Origin: CBDCVO01 sp965223085
GTDB lineage: Bacteria > Pseudomonadota > Gammaproteobacteria > Ga0077536
NCBI GenBank assembly: GCA_965223085.1
Contig: OZ244981.1
Coordinates: forward strand, 3,224,001-3,288,000
DNA: 64,000 bases
Reading direction: 5' to 3'
In this document: positions 35,047 through 44,504 of the stretch, piece after piece
How the letters are laid out: each line of letters begins with the position of its first letter
Position numbering within the stretch: position 1 is the first letter of the stretch
The notes under the pieces: generated by a model
The model's database searches: none
Told to the model about the DNA's origin: nothing
The model's input: the letters and a program-made list of their open reading frames with translations, nothing else
Program-made: the position numbers and the translations under genes

Positions 35047-36419
35047 TGAATAAGCTACGATTCTACGCTTTTCATCTCATGCCGTATCCGGATATCCCGC
35101 CGACCGCGGAATTCTCATCGACGTGGGTGACGCTCCCCAACAAACACTATAACCCGCACCGGGGTCGAGTGCTCTACAATGAATATATCGACCAACTTGT
35201 TGCGGCCGAAAAATACGGTTTCGATGGTGTCGGTGTTAATGAACACCACGCCAATTTCTACGGCACGATGCCATCGCCAAATATTATTGCAGCGATGCTG
35301 GTGCAGCGAACCCACCGTATTCCGATTGGCATTATCGGTAACGCCATCCCTTTGCATGGCAATCCCCTGCGGGTTGCCGAAGAGATCGCGATGTTAGATG
35401 TGATCTCAGGTGGGCGGATTATCTCAGGTTTTGTGCGCGGCATTGGTTGCGAGTATTTTAACAATCCTGTGCCACCTGCCGATTCCGTCGAACGCTTCAA
35501 CGAAGCGCACGATCTGATCGTCAAGTCATGGACCGATGATGGGCCGTTTACTTGGCAAGGTGATCATTTCTACATTCCGAACGTAAATTTAATTCCTCGG
35601 CCTATCCAACAACCCCATCCCCCGATCTGGATACCGGGGCAGGGCTCGCTGGAGACCATTCAGTTTGTGGCAAAACACCGCTATACCTACCAAATGATCT
35701 TTGCACCATTGTGGTTCACGAAAATGGCCTTTGATGGTCTGCGTGAAGAATGTTCGCGCATTGGATTCGATGCCCCGAAAAGCATGTTTAACGCTGTTGT
35801 TCCGACGTATGTCGCCGAAACCGACGAGCAAGCACATCGCGAAGCGAAAGCGCACCTGAGCTGGGTGTTTAATACCGGACTTAAGATCCCGGATTCAATT
35901 TTTTTCCCACCGGGTTATATGAGCACGAAATCGTTTCGTAATTTCGTCGGCTTATTAAAAAAAGGCAAAGTAAAACCACAGTATAAACTGAGTTATGACG
36001 AGCTGATCAATGATGGTTATATCATCGTTGGCTCGCCGCAGACGGTGATCGACAAGCTAGGTCACTATTGCGACAACGTCGGTGCTGGCGGCATGATCGC
36101 GGCGGGTTGTTCCTTCGGCCCAATGCCGAATTGGATGGTGATGAAAAATATGCAGACGTTCGCCGAGGAGATCATGTCCGTATTTCGCGAACCGGATGGC
36201 AAACCAGATTACCTGCGGGAAGATCCCCTCACAGGATTAACCTATCCTGAGGGCGCAGCGAAACATGGGCGCAGCGGCGGGAATCCGCGCTCAGTCGTTA
36301 CCGGTTCGGATGAGTTGATTGAACATCGACTGGCGCATATTCCAGAAGTAATCGACTCGACCATAACCGCACCTGGTGCACCACCGTTGCAATCGGTGCG
36401 CTGCAGTCCGCCAGTCTAA
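35046..36419 (+). CDS. Luciferase-like flavin-dependent monooxygenase
   Basis: This 457-residue protein has the bacterial-luciferase (LLM) TIM-barrel fold: AAEKYGFDGVGVNEHHANFYG near the start, IPIGIIGNAIPLHGNPLRVAEE, then DVISGGRIISGFVRGIGCEYF and later IIVGSPQTVIDKL. Such enzymes use reduced FMN and oxygen to oxidise small organic substrates. The length exceeds the usual roughly 350 residues because of a C-terminal extension (from about residue 385) with no recognised domain. It is coupled to the alpha/beta-hydrolase and converges with the fhc operon. A substrate linked to C1 metabolism is only inferred from position. Confidence 0.88.
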   Translation: MNKLRFYAFHLMPYPDIPPTAEFSSTWVTLPNKHYNPHRGRVLYNEYIDQLVAAEKYGFDGVGVNEHHANFYGTMPSPNIIAAMLVQRTHRIPIGIIGNAIPLHGNPLRVAEEIAMLDVISGGRIISGFVRGIGCEYFNNPVPPADSVERFNEAHDLIVKSWTDDGPFTWQGDHFYIPNVNLIPRPIQQPHPPIWIPGQGSLETIQFVAKHRYTYQMIFAPLWFTKMAFDGLREECSRIGFDAPKSMFNAVVPTYVAETDEQAHREAKAHLSWVFNTGLKIPDSIFFPPGYMSTKSFRNFVGLLKKGKVKPQYKLSYDELINDGYIIVGSPQTVIDKLGHYCDNVGAGGMIAAGCSFGPMPNWMVMKNMQTFAEEIMSVFREPDGKPDYLREDPLTGLTYPEGAAKHGRSGGNPRSVVTGSDELIEHRLAHIPEVIDSTITAPGAPPLQSVRCSPPV

Positions 36420-36465
36420 ACCCCGCTAGAGCAGCGCACTAGGTTTCCCTAAGTTCGACAGCCTG

Positions 36466-37287
36466 CTAGGTGTCGAGGCGCAGGATTTCGCCGAGCCCCC
36501 CGCAACAGGCATCGCCGAGCCAGCGATCGACGCGGGATAGGGGCCCAAACTTGCGTCGTGCGGACCGTGAGTGCTGTCCGACATAGTCACCCAGCAAATG
36601 TAGGAATGGCGAGCTATAGGGCCCGCTGTGGCTGAATCCTTGCGGTAGCTTCGCGTCAGGTTCGCGCAACAAAATCGTGCCCCGGCGCATACTGTGACCT
36701 ACGCTGCGGCCCACGCCACCCGTGACGCACACCGTTCCTGCTACCATGTGGTTGCCGAGATAGTCGCCAGCGGCGCCGTTGACGATGATAAGCCCACGGC
36801 GCATGCGTTCGCCCGCTCGATCGCCGACGTTACCGTCGACCACGATCACCCCGTTTTTCATGCCCAAGGTTGCGCCCGGCAAGAGTCCGCCGAGCCCGTC
36901 ACCGGTGGAACCCTTAATTTGAATCTCACCGTTACGCATGCTCGCTGCGGTGTGGTCGCCGACGTCGCCGTCTACGCGGATATGACCACCGCTCATTGCG
37001 CTGCCTAGTCCGTGACCTGCGTCACCCTTAACTATTATTGAACCTGTGGACATATCACGGCCGATATTGTGAAGCTGCGTGGTACTCCCCTCGATCCGCA
37101 AAGCGCGCGTCGTGTTAGTACCGCTGACAGCAAATAGGTCCCCCACGGCAATCCGTCGTTTTCCGTTAATGAGGCGGTGTTTTTTGACCTTCTCTAAGCT
37201 CATACCGCACAGAACCTCCGGCAAGAGCCCGCGCAAGTCGAGATCGGTCGACAAGCTATCCTGCAGCTTAAGGATCAAGGCACTCAC
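36466..37287 (-). CDS. fhcC: Formyltransferase/hydrolase complex subunit C
   Basis: This 273-residue homologue of formylmethanofuran dehydrogenase subunit C has a central ladder of glycine-rich repeats of the GXXGXXXG type (GSIIVKGDAGHGLGSAMSGG, HIRVDGDVGDHTAASMRNG, VIVVDGNVGDRAGERMRRG) forming the GltS-C-like beta-helix. It is a structural subunit of the Fhc complex, which hydrolyses the formyl group from methylofuran to formate. It is the last gene of fhcB-A-D-C and its ATG overlaps the fhcD stop by 4 bases. Confidence 0.94.
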   Translation of the reverse strand: MSALILKLQDSLSTDLDLRGLLPEVLCGMSLEKVKKHRLINGKRRIAVGDLFAVSGTNTTRALRIEGSTTQLHNIGRDMSTGSIIVKGDAGHGLGSAMSGGHIRVDGDVGDHTAASMRNGEIQIKGSTGDGLGGLLPGATLGMKNGVIVVDGNVGDRAGERMRRGLIIVNGAAGDYLGNHMVAGTVCVTGGVGRSVGHSMRRGTILLREPDAKLPQGFSHSGPYSSPFLHLLGDYVGQHSRSARRKFGPLSRVDRWLGDACCGGLGEILRLDT

Positions 37288-38180
37288 TTGAGAATTTCGC
37301 GCAATTTAAAGTGATAGGGGCCGAGATTCCCGCCGTAATTGCCGGCAGTAATGCCGACTACGCCGCGCCGTCGTCCCAGCTTGCAAACTGCCTCGATGCC
37401 GGATCGCGTCGCGGCGTCGATGGATGGTTTATCGAGACCATCGATCACGATTTCTAACACCGCCCCGATATCCTTCGATAGCGCCGAATCGACCCGGCCT
37501 TTGAGCGTCGGACAATAACGATGATTCGTGGAAGCAGGCAGCGCTTTATATTTGGATCCAACTTTAGAGCCCGAGCGTACGATACCCCCGGGGAACGGCA
37601 TGATCACATTCGGTACTTTGCGCATAGCGCGAATTGCGCGTTCGCACGCTCCCAGCGCGCGCTCTTGGTCTACGGCCAAGACCAAAAAATTACCTCCGCC
37701 GATTGCTTTGCTCACGTAGGTGAGATCGTCGCAAACAAATTCACCATCCATAACCGGCACACGCCACAGGCGGCGTCGGCCCAATTTTTTCGCTATTTGA
37801 TAGCCGTCGCCAAAATAGCGCAGGTTTTTCCCGAGTGGCAGCGGGTCTCCTTCTGTCAAGCCCGCGAAACAAGCGGAGGTCGGCGCGGTTAGCACACATT
37901 GCCCGACTCGATTTTGAATCTGCTTGGCCAGTTCCTTGCTGCTCATCGCAAAGATCAGTACCGCGACACCGGGCCGGCCATCAGGTGTGTGGCTCGCGTT
38001 GATAGTGCGCTCGATGCCAGCTTCACAGCCGCAGGCGATTACCGAAGTTGCGAAACCCGTCATCGCTTGTGCTGCCTGCAAAGCCCAGTCTTCGTTCAAG
38101 GCAGTAACGATTAGGCGCGTGGCCTTCATGGGGAAAGCTTCCGCAAAAGTATTCTCAACTGCGACGCCGTTTATTTTCAT
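37284..38180 (-). CDS. fhcD: Formylmethanofuran:H4MPT formyltransferase (Fhc subunit D)
   Basis: This 298-residue protein matches Ftr/FhcD throughout: VAVENTFAEAFPMKATRLIV at the start, the segment KELAKQIQNRVGQCVLTAPT, then YFGDGYQIAKKLGRRRLWRVP and VMPFPGGIVRSGSKVGSKYK. It transfers the formyl group from formyl-H4MPT to methylofuran, the first step carried out by the Fhc complex. It overlaps fhcA and fhcC by 4 bases on either side, so stoichiometric expression is likely. Confidence 0.95.
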   Translation of the reverse strand: MKINGVAVENTFAEAFPMKATRLIVTALNEDWALQAAQAMTGFATSVIACGCEAGIERTINASHTPDGRPGVAVLIFAMSSKELAKQIQNRVGQCVLTAPTSACFAGLTEGDPLPLGKNLRYFGDGYQIAKKLGRRRLWRVPVMDGEFVCDDLTYVSKAIGGGNFLVLAVDQERALGACERAIRAMRKVPNVIMPFPGGIVRSGSKVGSKYKALPASTNHRYCPTLKGRVDSALSKDIGAVLEIVIDGLDKPSIDAATRSGIEAVCKLGRRRGVVGITAGNYGGNLGPYHFKLREILK

Positions 38181-39847
38181 GATAGGCGCTCAGTCTTGTG
38201 GACGACTAAACAACCTCGACCGTCGTCGATGATTTCGTCGTCAGAAAGCATAAAGTTCCCTTTCCTAACGGTCATGTAACGCTCGAAATAGGCGTCGAGC
38301 TCACGCTCTATGCTAGCATCGTAGTCCGGTCGGACTACATGTGTTGCGCCGTGAACAGTGTTTACTATCTTACCGCGTCGAGCGATCAACTCACCCGCTT
38401 TGAACACTAGCTCCGGCCGACTAAACATGCGCTCACGATCTGAATTCTCTTTGTAGACGACTAGATCTGCTCGGGCACCCGAGCCTAGATGGCCGAGGTT
38501 ATGTAAACCGAGTGAGCGCGCCGGTGCCGCACGCGTGATAATCGCAATTTCGTAGAGACTATACTCACGGTCGAGTGATCCCAGCGTGCTCATCTTACGC
38601 GCATCGGCGTTGATAGTTGCGAGCATGTCGTCGCGAAAAGAGCGATCCATGAGGAGGTGAATAAGATGGGGGTAGCTCGTAAAGGGTGCGCCGTTAGGGT
38701 GATCGGTTGTCAAGAAAACGCGCCACGGATCTTCGATGCGCAAAAAGAGTTCGAGGCCGATGGCCCACTGCAACGCGTTCACATAGTTTTGATCTCTATA
38801 TTTGAACGGTACGACGCCGCAACCGGCGTCGCACTCGATGTCCATGACAACGCGTTTTCTTGGATTCGCGAAAACGCTGCCCGCATATTGGCGCATGCTA
38901 TCGCCGGACTCCGTTACCGTTTGACCGAACATGATTTGCCCCACGTCGATCGAAATATTTTTTCCCCGGTTGATCACCTCCGCGATTTCGGCAGCGCCAG
39001 AGGAAAAACCGCGATCGCCATCTTGTCCGTAGCTATGAAATTGTAGGTGCGTGAAATGGGCGGGCAGCCCTTCAAGGGCGGCAAAACTCTTCAGCGTTGT
39101 CGCGGCATTCCCCGGTACGCCGAGATTGCAGCCGTGAATATGCAAGGGGTGCGTTAAACCGAGTTCATTTACTGCCCGCGCCAGCGTAAGCAGAATTTCG
39201 CGTGGCGTAACGTTGTAGTTTGCGTTTTGCTCGTCTAGTTCGAGGCTGCGTTGGTTAAACTTAAAGGCATGAATACCGCCGGGGTTGACGACTTTGATCG
39301 CCAACGCTTGGGTTGCCCGTAGGGTCCAGGCGACGTAGTCCTTGATCTTCTCTGGTGGAGCCCCATTTGAAATCAAGCGCAGCAAAAAGTCATCGTTACC
39401 CAACAAGGCATACGCGCCTTTGTCCACGATCGGTGTGTCGGCCATTTCGAGGTGGGATTGGCGCGCATTGGCAGGCAACATGGCAGGTTCGAAACAGGCG
39501 GTATAACCGAGTTCCGCGTAACGGTAGCCGGTCGTAAGCGTGCTGGGCGCGGCGTGGCCACAACCCGCATGCGGATGTTGCCTCGCGGTGACGATCGCCT
39601 TGAGGTGATCTTCGGGCAACATCATGCGCGCAATATTGACTTTGCCGCCACCGATATGGGTGTGAATATCGATCCCCCCCGGCATGACGATGCAATCGCT
39701 TAGATCATGGGTCTCGACAATAGTATCGGTGTTTCGAATACGCTTCTCCACACCACGGGTGCCGATGTAGAGCGTCTTTATTTCGCCGTCGATGCCGTGT
39801 TGTGGATCATAGATCTTACCGTTGCGAAGTTCCGTATATTGGGCCAT
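38177..39847 (-). CDS. fhcA: Formyltransferase/hydrolase complex subunit A (formylmethylofuran hydrolase)
   Basis: This 556-residue metal-dependent amidohydrolase is homologous to FwdA/FmdA. The metal-binding His pair is His62 and His64 in GGIDIHTHIGGGK. Further active-site motifs are HIHGCNLGVPGN, THLQFHSYG and LTTDHPNGAPF with its Asp. It hydrolyses formyl-methylofuran to formate and free methylofuran; in methylotrophs the complex runs only in this hydrolytic sense. It lies between fhcB (12-base gap) and fhcD (4-base overlap). Confidence 0.95.
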   Translation of the reverse strand: MAQYTELRNGKIYDPQHGIDGEIKTLYIGTRGVEKRIRNTDTIVETHDLSDCIVMPGGIDIHTHIGGGKVNIARMMLPEDHLKAIVTARQHPHAGCGHAAPSTLTTGYRYAELGYTACFEPAMLPANARQSHLEMADTPIVDKGAYALLGNDDFLLRLISNGAPPEKIKDYVAWTLRATQALAIKVVNPGGIHAFKFNQRSLELDEQNANYNVTPREILLTLARAVNELGLTHPLHIHGCNLGVPGNAATTLKSFAALEGLPAHFTHLQFHSYGQDGDRGFSSGAAEIAEVINRGKNISIDVGQIMFGQTVTESGDSMRQYAGSVFANPRKRVVMDIECDAGCGVVPFKYRDQNYVNALQWAIGLELFLRIEDPWRVFLTTDHPNGAPFTSYPHLIHLLMDRSFRDDMLATINADARKMSTLGSLDREYSLYEIAIITRAAPARSLGLHNLGHLGSGARADLVVYKENSDRERMFSRPELVFKAGELIARRGKIVNTVHGATHVVRPDYDASIERELDAYFERYMTVRKGNFMLSDDEIIDDGRGCLVVHKTERLS

Positions 39848-39859
39848 TGTCGTTACGGC

Positions 39860-41113
39860 TTACAGTGCCGCCGAAATGTCACGCAAAACCTGCGCCGCAC
39901 TGCGGTGCTTAGTATTACGCAAGCGGCGTAAGGGTAGAGAGACGACGCTATCGGTTCTGATCATGCGCCCACCGTGATCCACACCCGGCACGCCTACGGG
40001 TAGCACGATGTCCGCTTTCGTCGTTGTTGGGTCTTTAGTGCCCACGACGATCAACTGCGCGTTATCGAGCACTGGCGGCGGGCGCTCGGAGAAGCTATCG
40101 ATCCATACGACGACATCAGCGGTCCCGGCGGTGAGAATACGATGACTCGAGTACACGCTAGGTTCGTAGTGCAGCGTGTTGCCCGCATAAGAAATGTGCA
40201 GCGGAAAACCACTTAACCAGGCGCAAGTTTGTAACGCCGATAAGCCGCCATCATCACCTCCTAAGGCTAATCCTGCCGCACGCTTGCTCTCGTTCAGTTC
40301 GTCGATCCACTCACATATACTGCGCACAAGAACCGTCGCCGTATTCGGCGGGTACTGGCCTGCAGCCCACACAAAAACCGGATAAGCCGCGGCCCGTAGC
40401 GCGGCGATGAAACTATCCGCTGATTCCGCCGGTGCTTGTGCGTAGCGCGCCCGCAATTTGCCAACCAAGTCGGTCAATCCAGCTACGGAACTCTTAATGT
40501 GGGTAATTTGCAGCCCGTGACTAGTTCGCGGAAGCCGTTGTTGTGGCCCCAAGTAGTAGACTTTGCGTTGCTTGCCACGTGCCGCAGTCAAGGTTCGTTT
40601 CGGTGCGGCCACGCGCCGCAGAAATTCTGCGTAACGATCGTTGACGTCAATGCCGACCAATACAAGCAGGTCTGCGTGATTGCGCAACTCGCTCAATGTT
40701 GTCGTAATCCAACCGCGACTTTGCAAGACTTCTATATTGCAATCGAGTGCTGTACTTTGCATGTGATCAACACTCGCGCCAATTTTGCTGGCAAGATCGA
40801 GTGCGGCTCGGGCGCCGTCGATATCGGTTCCGAGTCCACCGATAAACGGTGCATGTGACCGTTTCAGCAGCTTTGATGCGGCCGCAACCGCGTCGGCGTA
40901 GTTCGCTGGCGCGCCCTGCAAACGCAGTCGTGGGTCGATGCTTGGTCGCGCGTATTCCCGTTTCGCGCGGGCACAGCCATTTTTTTCGACGCTAACGATC
41001 GCCTCTGCGCTGGTGGTAACGGTTAGATCGTCGCAAAGTAAAGCGCAAAAAGGACAGACAACGTCTGTTTGTCTCGCCGCGGTAGTTGTCACGGAAGATT
41101 TACCCACGCTCAC
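39860..41113 (-). CDS. fhcB: Formyltransferase/hydrolase complex subunit B
   Basis: This 417-residue protein is related to the molybdopterin-type subunit FwdB/FmdB. It starts at a GTG with no strong ribosome-binding site and has four Cys near the start (Cys20, 23, 27 in CPFCALLCDD and Cys47 in NGCARAK), the spacing of a [4Fe-4S] motif in redox-active homologues. The rest is the degenerate dehydrogenase-like scaffold (LVLVGIDVNDRYAEFLRRV, PVFVWAAGQYPPNTATVLVR). In methylotrophs FhcB is thought to be catalytically inactive and to hold the complex and cofactor together. Its promoter should lie in the 231-base divergent gap shared with mptG. Confidence 0.92.
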   Translation of the reverse strand: MSVGKSSVTTTAARQTDVVCPFCALLCDDLTVTTSAEAIVSVEKNGCARAKREYARPSIDPRLRLQGAPANYADAVAAASKLLKRSHAPFIGGLGTDIDGARAALDLASKIGASVDHMQSTALDCNIEVLQSRGWITTTLSELRNHADLLVLVGIDVNDRYAEFLRRVAAPKRTLTAARGKQRKVYYLGPQQRLPRTSHGLQITHIKSSVAGLTDLVGKLRARYAQAPAESADSFIAALRAAAYPVFVWAAGQYPPNTATVLVRSICEWIDELNESKRAAGLALGGDDGGLSALQTCAWLSGFPLHISYAGNTLHYEPSVYSSHRILTAGTADVVVWIDSFSERPPPVLDNAQLIVVGTKDPTTTKADIVLPVGVPGVDHGGRMIRTDSVVSLPLRRLRNTKHRSAAQVLRDISAAL

Positions 41114-41289
41114 TTCGAAATATTTGCAGCTTGTGTTTGTAAAGTTCGCAGTGGCGAACCCGCATCGTTGCTAAAGTTATCATAGTCGATTTTTCATCAC
41201 TAGCATTAACACCCCGGCGCGGTGGAGGTGAGGTGGTAGAGAATTGACTATACGGTAGTGCATGGTGAGCATTTCTTCTGTTGCATCTC

Positions 41290-41295
41290 TATAAT
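41290..41295 (+). promoter_or_regulatory. -10 element candidate for the mptG-mtdB-mch operon
   Basis: A perfect TATAAT lies 49 bases before the mptG ATG in the divergent fhcB/mptG gap. No good -35 is present at 16-18 bases (TGAGCA at best), so activator help would be expected. A TTGACT at 41244 is too far away to pair with it. Confidence 0.35.
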
Positions 41296-41344
41296 GCAAG
41301 TGCTCTGACCCACAGTTAAACGATGATGTCCTATCGAGATGTAA

Positions 41345-42358
41345 ATGAGCGCTGAGGTATGTGTAGAGGCGCCAGCGCGCTTGCATCTCGGATTCTATGA
41401 TTTGAGTTGCGCGCGAGGTCGGAGATTTGGCAGTTTGGGATTAACCCTCGATGGTATCAATACGACCGTGCGGGTCGCGACGACGCCCGCTGAGTCTAGC
41501 CCACGGGTGACAGGTGCTGAACCTGAGCGCGCTCGTCGGATCTTGGATCGGCTCCGCGAACGTTTGGGTGAATTCTCTTGTGGTGACGTTGTCATTGGGC
41601 CGGCGATACCGCCTCACGCGGGCCTGGGATCCGGCACCCAACTTGCGCTGGCGCTGGCGACCGCGATCGCGCAACTAAACGGTATTGAACGGTCAGCGCG
41701 TGAGCTCGCGGCCCTCTGTGGGCGCGGCGCACGTTCTGGGATCGGTATCGCAGCTTTCGAAGCTGGTGGGTTCATCGTCGATAGTGGCCGCGGCCCCGCG
41801 ACCGAAATTCCCACCGCGATCGCGCAATTACCGTTTCCCGAACGGTGGCGCGTGTTGTTAGTGCTAGATCGCGCTTGGCGTGGTCTAAGCGGCCGAGAAG
41901 AACAACGCGCTTTTGCGGAGTTGGCACCGATGGCGCGGTCTACCGGCCAGGAGCTTTCGCATTTAACCCTGACGGCTATCCTGCCGGCGCTTGCCGAAGA
42001 AGATTTCCCATCATTTTCCGCCGCTCTCGGCATCGTGCAAAGGCGTGGAGGAGAGTACTTTGCTTCGCAGCAAGGCGGAGCGTTCACTAGCCCACGGGTC
42101 GCTTCTATCATCGAGTCCTTAAGCGCGGTTTACAATCTCGACGGCTGGGGTCAGAGTTCGTGGGGCCCAACGGGCTTTATTTTCATCTCCAGCCCGGAGC
42201 TGGCCAACGAAGTGTTACGTGACGCCTTGCGCCGTTTCCCGGCGCAGCAGGGCATCGAATTCCGACTGTGCAAGGCGCGTAACAAGGGCGCTGTCGCACA
42301 CGCCTCAGCAGCATCACCCTGTGCGACGACGTTTGCGTCGCGACGCCGCGCGCGGTAA
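41345..42358 (+). CDS. mptG: Beta-ribofuranosylaminobenzene 5'-phosphate synthase
   Basis: This 337-residue GHMP-kinase-superfamily protein begins VCVEAPARLHLGFYDLSCARG, the family's usual start. GPAIPPHAGLGSGTQLALALA is the glycine-rich loop and GRGARSGIGIAAFEAGGFIVDSGR is also typical of RFAP synthase. It condenses 4-aminobenzoate with PRPP, releasing CO2, in the first committed step joining the aminobenzoate arm of H4MPT. The pabB gene 8.6 kb downstream supplies the aminobenzoate. It is the first gene of a run with mtdB and mch. Confidence 0.93.
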   Translation: MSAEVCVEAPARLHLGFYDLSCARGRRFGSLGLTLDGINTTVRVATTPAESSPRVTGAEPERARRILDRLRERLGEFSCGDVVIGPAIPPHAGLGSGTQLALALATAIAQLNGIERSARELAALCGRGARSGIGIAAFEAGGFIVDSGRGPATEIPTAIAQLPFPERWRVLLVLDRAWRGLSGREEQRAFAELAPMARSTGQELSHLTLTAILPALAEEDFPSFSAALGIVQRRGGEYFASQQGGAFTSPRVASIIESLSAVYNLDGWGQSSWGPTGFIFISSPELANEVLRDALRRFPAQQGIEFRLCKARNKGAVAHASAASPCATTFASRRRAR

Positions 42359-42387
42359 TCACTCATACAACTCGGTAGACTACACCC

Positions 42388-43305
42388 ATGAGCCTCCCAT
42401 TTTTATTGCACGTCATTTCACCGAATAAGTACGTAAGTCCCTTTGATATCAACATGGCGTACGAAGCCAATTATGATGACGTTATCCCCTACTGCAACAT
42501 CGGGCTCGATGAAGTTCATGGGTTGACACAAGACACGATATTTTCTCGGCGGCCGGAAGGCGTTAAGCGGACGGCGATGTTCATCGGCGGACGAGATTTT
42601 CATTTGTCGCTAGAAATGTTGCAGGTGGCGCGAGATGCCATGGTGCCGCCATTTGAAATCTCCGTGCTAGTCGATCCGAGTGGGGCGATCACGACCGCTG
42701 CGGCGATGCTGGCGTTAGCGGAATTTACCTACGTTGAGCAGCAGCAAAATTCTATGCAGGGCGCTCGTGTACTGGTCTACGGCGGTACCGGTCCGGTCGG
42801 TGCGTGCGTCGCCATACTGGCTGCGCAACAGGGTGCTGAGGTAAGCGTGGTGAGTTACTCCGGCTCCGCGGGGCCGCAGCGGGTGGTAGAACTCTGCCGT
42901 GAGCGCTACGGCGTCGAGCTGCACGGTGCCGACGGCAGTGTTCCAGAGTCGCGCGCGGACATCATTCGCCACGGCCAAATCATTTTCAATACGGCTAAAG
43001 CGGGCGTGGAAGTGATCGATCAAAAAACCTTGGCGGTGGCGCAGGATTTAGCCGTAGCGGTGGATGCCAACGCGGTACCGCCGGCGGGCATTGCCGGGAT
43101 AGGATTGAAAGATCGCAGCGCTAAATTAACCCATGGCCCCGATGGGGCGGTGGGTTATGGCGCCTTAACCGTGGGTGACGTCAAATATCGAGTGCACACT
43201 GGATTGCTACAACGTATGTATGAGTCGGATCATCCGGTGTTTCTTGCTCACACCGAAGCGTTTGAATTTGCTCGTACGATTGTGTCCGAGCGCTTCGCGG
43301 AATGA
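42388..43305 (+). CDS. mtdB: NAD(P)-dependent methylene-H4MPT dehydrogenase
   Basis: This 305-residue protein matches MtdB. The N-terminal part has HVISPNKYVSPFDINMAYEA and YCNIGLDEVHGLTQDTIFS, both typical of the substrate-binding domain. The Rossmann domain shows VLVYGGTGPVGACVAILAAQ. It oxidises methylene-H4MPT to methenyl-H4MPT in the cytoplasm, the step after Fae. It is 29 bases after mptG, and its stop overlaps the next gene's start (ATGATG). Confidence 0.95.
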   Translation: MSLPFLLHVISPNKYVSPFDINMAYEANYDDVIPYCNIGLDEVHGLTQDTIFSRRPEGVKRTAMFIGGRDFHLSLEMLQVARDAMVPPFEISVLVDPSGAITTAAAMLALAEFTYVEQQQNSMQGARVLVYGGTGPVGACVAILAAQQGAEVSVVSYSGSAGPQRVVELCRERYGVELHGADGSVPESRADIIRHGQIIFNTAKAGVEVIDQKTLAVAQDLAVAVDANAVPPAGIAGIGLKDRSAKLTHGPDGAVGYGALTVGDVKYRVHTGLLQRMYESDHPVFLAHTEAFEFARTIVSERFAE

Positions 43306-44504
43306 TGCGAGCGAAGCTCTGCATTATCGCGACCTCGGCCCGACGGCTCGCGCAAGCCGCTCGCGCCGCGGGGTATCTCGTCTACGCGGTAGACGGTTTT
43401 GGGGATCTCGATACGCAAGCCGCTAGCGAAGAGCTGCTCATTGAACCGACTTTAGCCAGCAACCAACCCGATGCGGCTAAGGCCGAGGAGGCGATCAACA
43501 CCTTGATGCGGCGCTACGGTGCTATGCCGGTAGTGATCGGTGGTGGTCTCGAATGTGTACCACGCTTAGTGGCCAATATCGCCACCACATGGCAACTGCT
43601 CGGCAACAGCCCCGGGGTCCTGGAGGCGGTCACCGATGTGGCACGCCTACAGCATTTTTGTCGCCTTGAAGGCATCCAACATCCGGACTGCGATACCAAC
43701 GGTACGGTACGCGTGCGCAAACCGCGCGCTACCAGTGGGGGTAGGACGATCCGCTTTGCGACACACGATGTAGACGAAGCGCGCCGACTTACGCGGCCGT
43801 ATCATAGTGGTCGATCATTATCGTGTGTATTTCTTGCCCATCGGGGTGGCGCCGAGATCGTCGGGTGTTGCGAACATCTGAATTTGCAACCGACGGCGAG
43901 CGCGTTTTTTCGCCATGCCGGCGCGCTCGGCCCGGTCTCATTGCCTCTCAAGAGCAGTCGGGAACTCGGGCGAATCGGGCGTGAACTTGGGCGCTTTTTC
44001 GGTTTGCAGGGGATGTATGGAATAGATTTTATTTGCGGCACCGATGGCCGACCGTATCTGCTCGAAGTCAATCCGCGGCCGACCGCTAGCATCGAGTTGC
44101 TAGCCTGCCCGGCAACGGTGTTGGCGGCGCACATCGCGGCATGCACGGGATCAGCTAATCGACCTCGGCTGCAGCGCCGCCACGATTGCCGTGCCTACGC
44201 GATTTATTACGCTCCACAGCCGATCTGTATTGCCCACGATTTTCAGTGGCCCGATTGGTGCGCAGATCGACCGGCGGACGGCCAGCAAATAGCTCTACAT
44301 GAACCGCTATGTACAGTTTACGCGGTCGCATCCGAGCTACCCGCCGCGAGATGCTTGCTAGAACAGCGAACAAAGACCTTGGCCGCGCGCCTGGGGTGCG
44401 AACATGTCGCAAGCAGGAGCGATGATCTGAGCGGCCCAGATAGCATCCCAGTACAGAATTCGTTTACCAACGCAATTGCAATACAAGGGGTAATACCGGC
44501 ATGA
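43302..44504 (+). CDS. ATP-grasp protein, H4MPT/methylofuran-linked
   Basis: This 400-residue ATP-grasp-type protein shows ATP-grasp-like segments such as GMYGIDFICGTDGRPYLLEVNPRPTAS (in order GIDF, then LLEVNPR) with the metal-binding Glu and Asn, and FVCHIATSARR-like Rossmann features at its start. It belongs to the predicted carboligase group found in methylotroph H4MPT clusters (called orf5-type in Methylorubrum). Such enzymes attach amino acids, so it may help build the glutamyl chain of methylofuran or the H4MPT side chain. The exact reaction is unproven. It overlaps mtdB and mch. Confidence 0.82.
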   Translation: MMRAKLCIIATSARRLAQAARAAGYLVYAVDGFGDLDTQAASEELLIEPTLASNQPDAAKAEEAINTLMRRYGAMPVVIGGGLECVPRLVANIATTWQLLGNSPGVLEAVTDVARLQHFCRLEGIQHPDCDTNGTVRVRKPRATSGGRTIRFATHDVDEARRLTRPYHSGRSLSCVFLAHRGGAEIVGCCEHLNLQPTASAFFRHAGALGPVSLPLKSSRELGRIGRELGRFFGLQGMYGIDFICGTDGRPYLLEVNPRPTASIELLACPATVLAAHIAACTGSANRPRLQRRHDCRAYAIYYAPQPICIAHDFQWPDWCADRPADGQQIALHEPLCTVYAVASELPAARCLLEQRTKTLAARLGCEHVASRSDDLSGPDSIPVQNSFTNAIAIQGVIPA

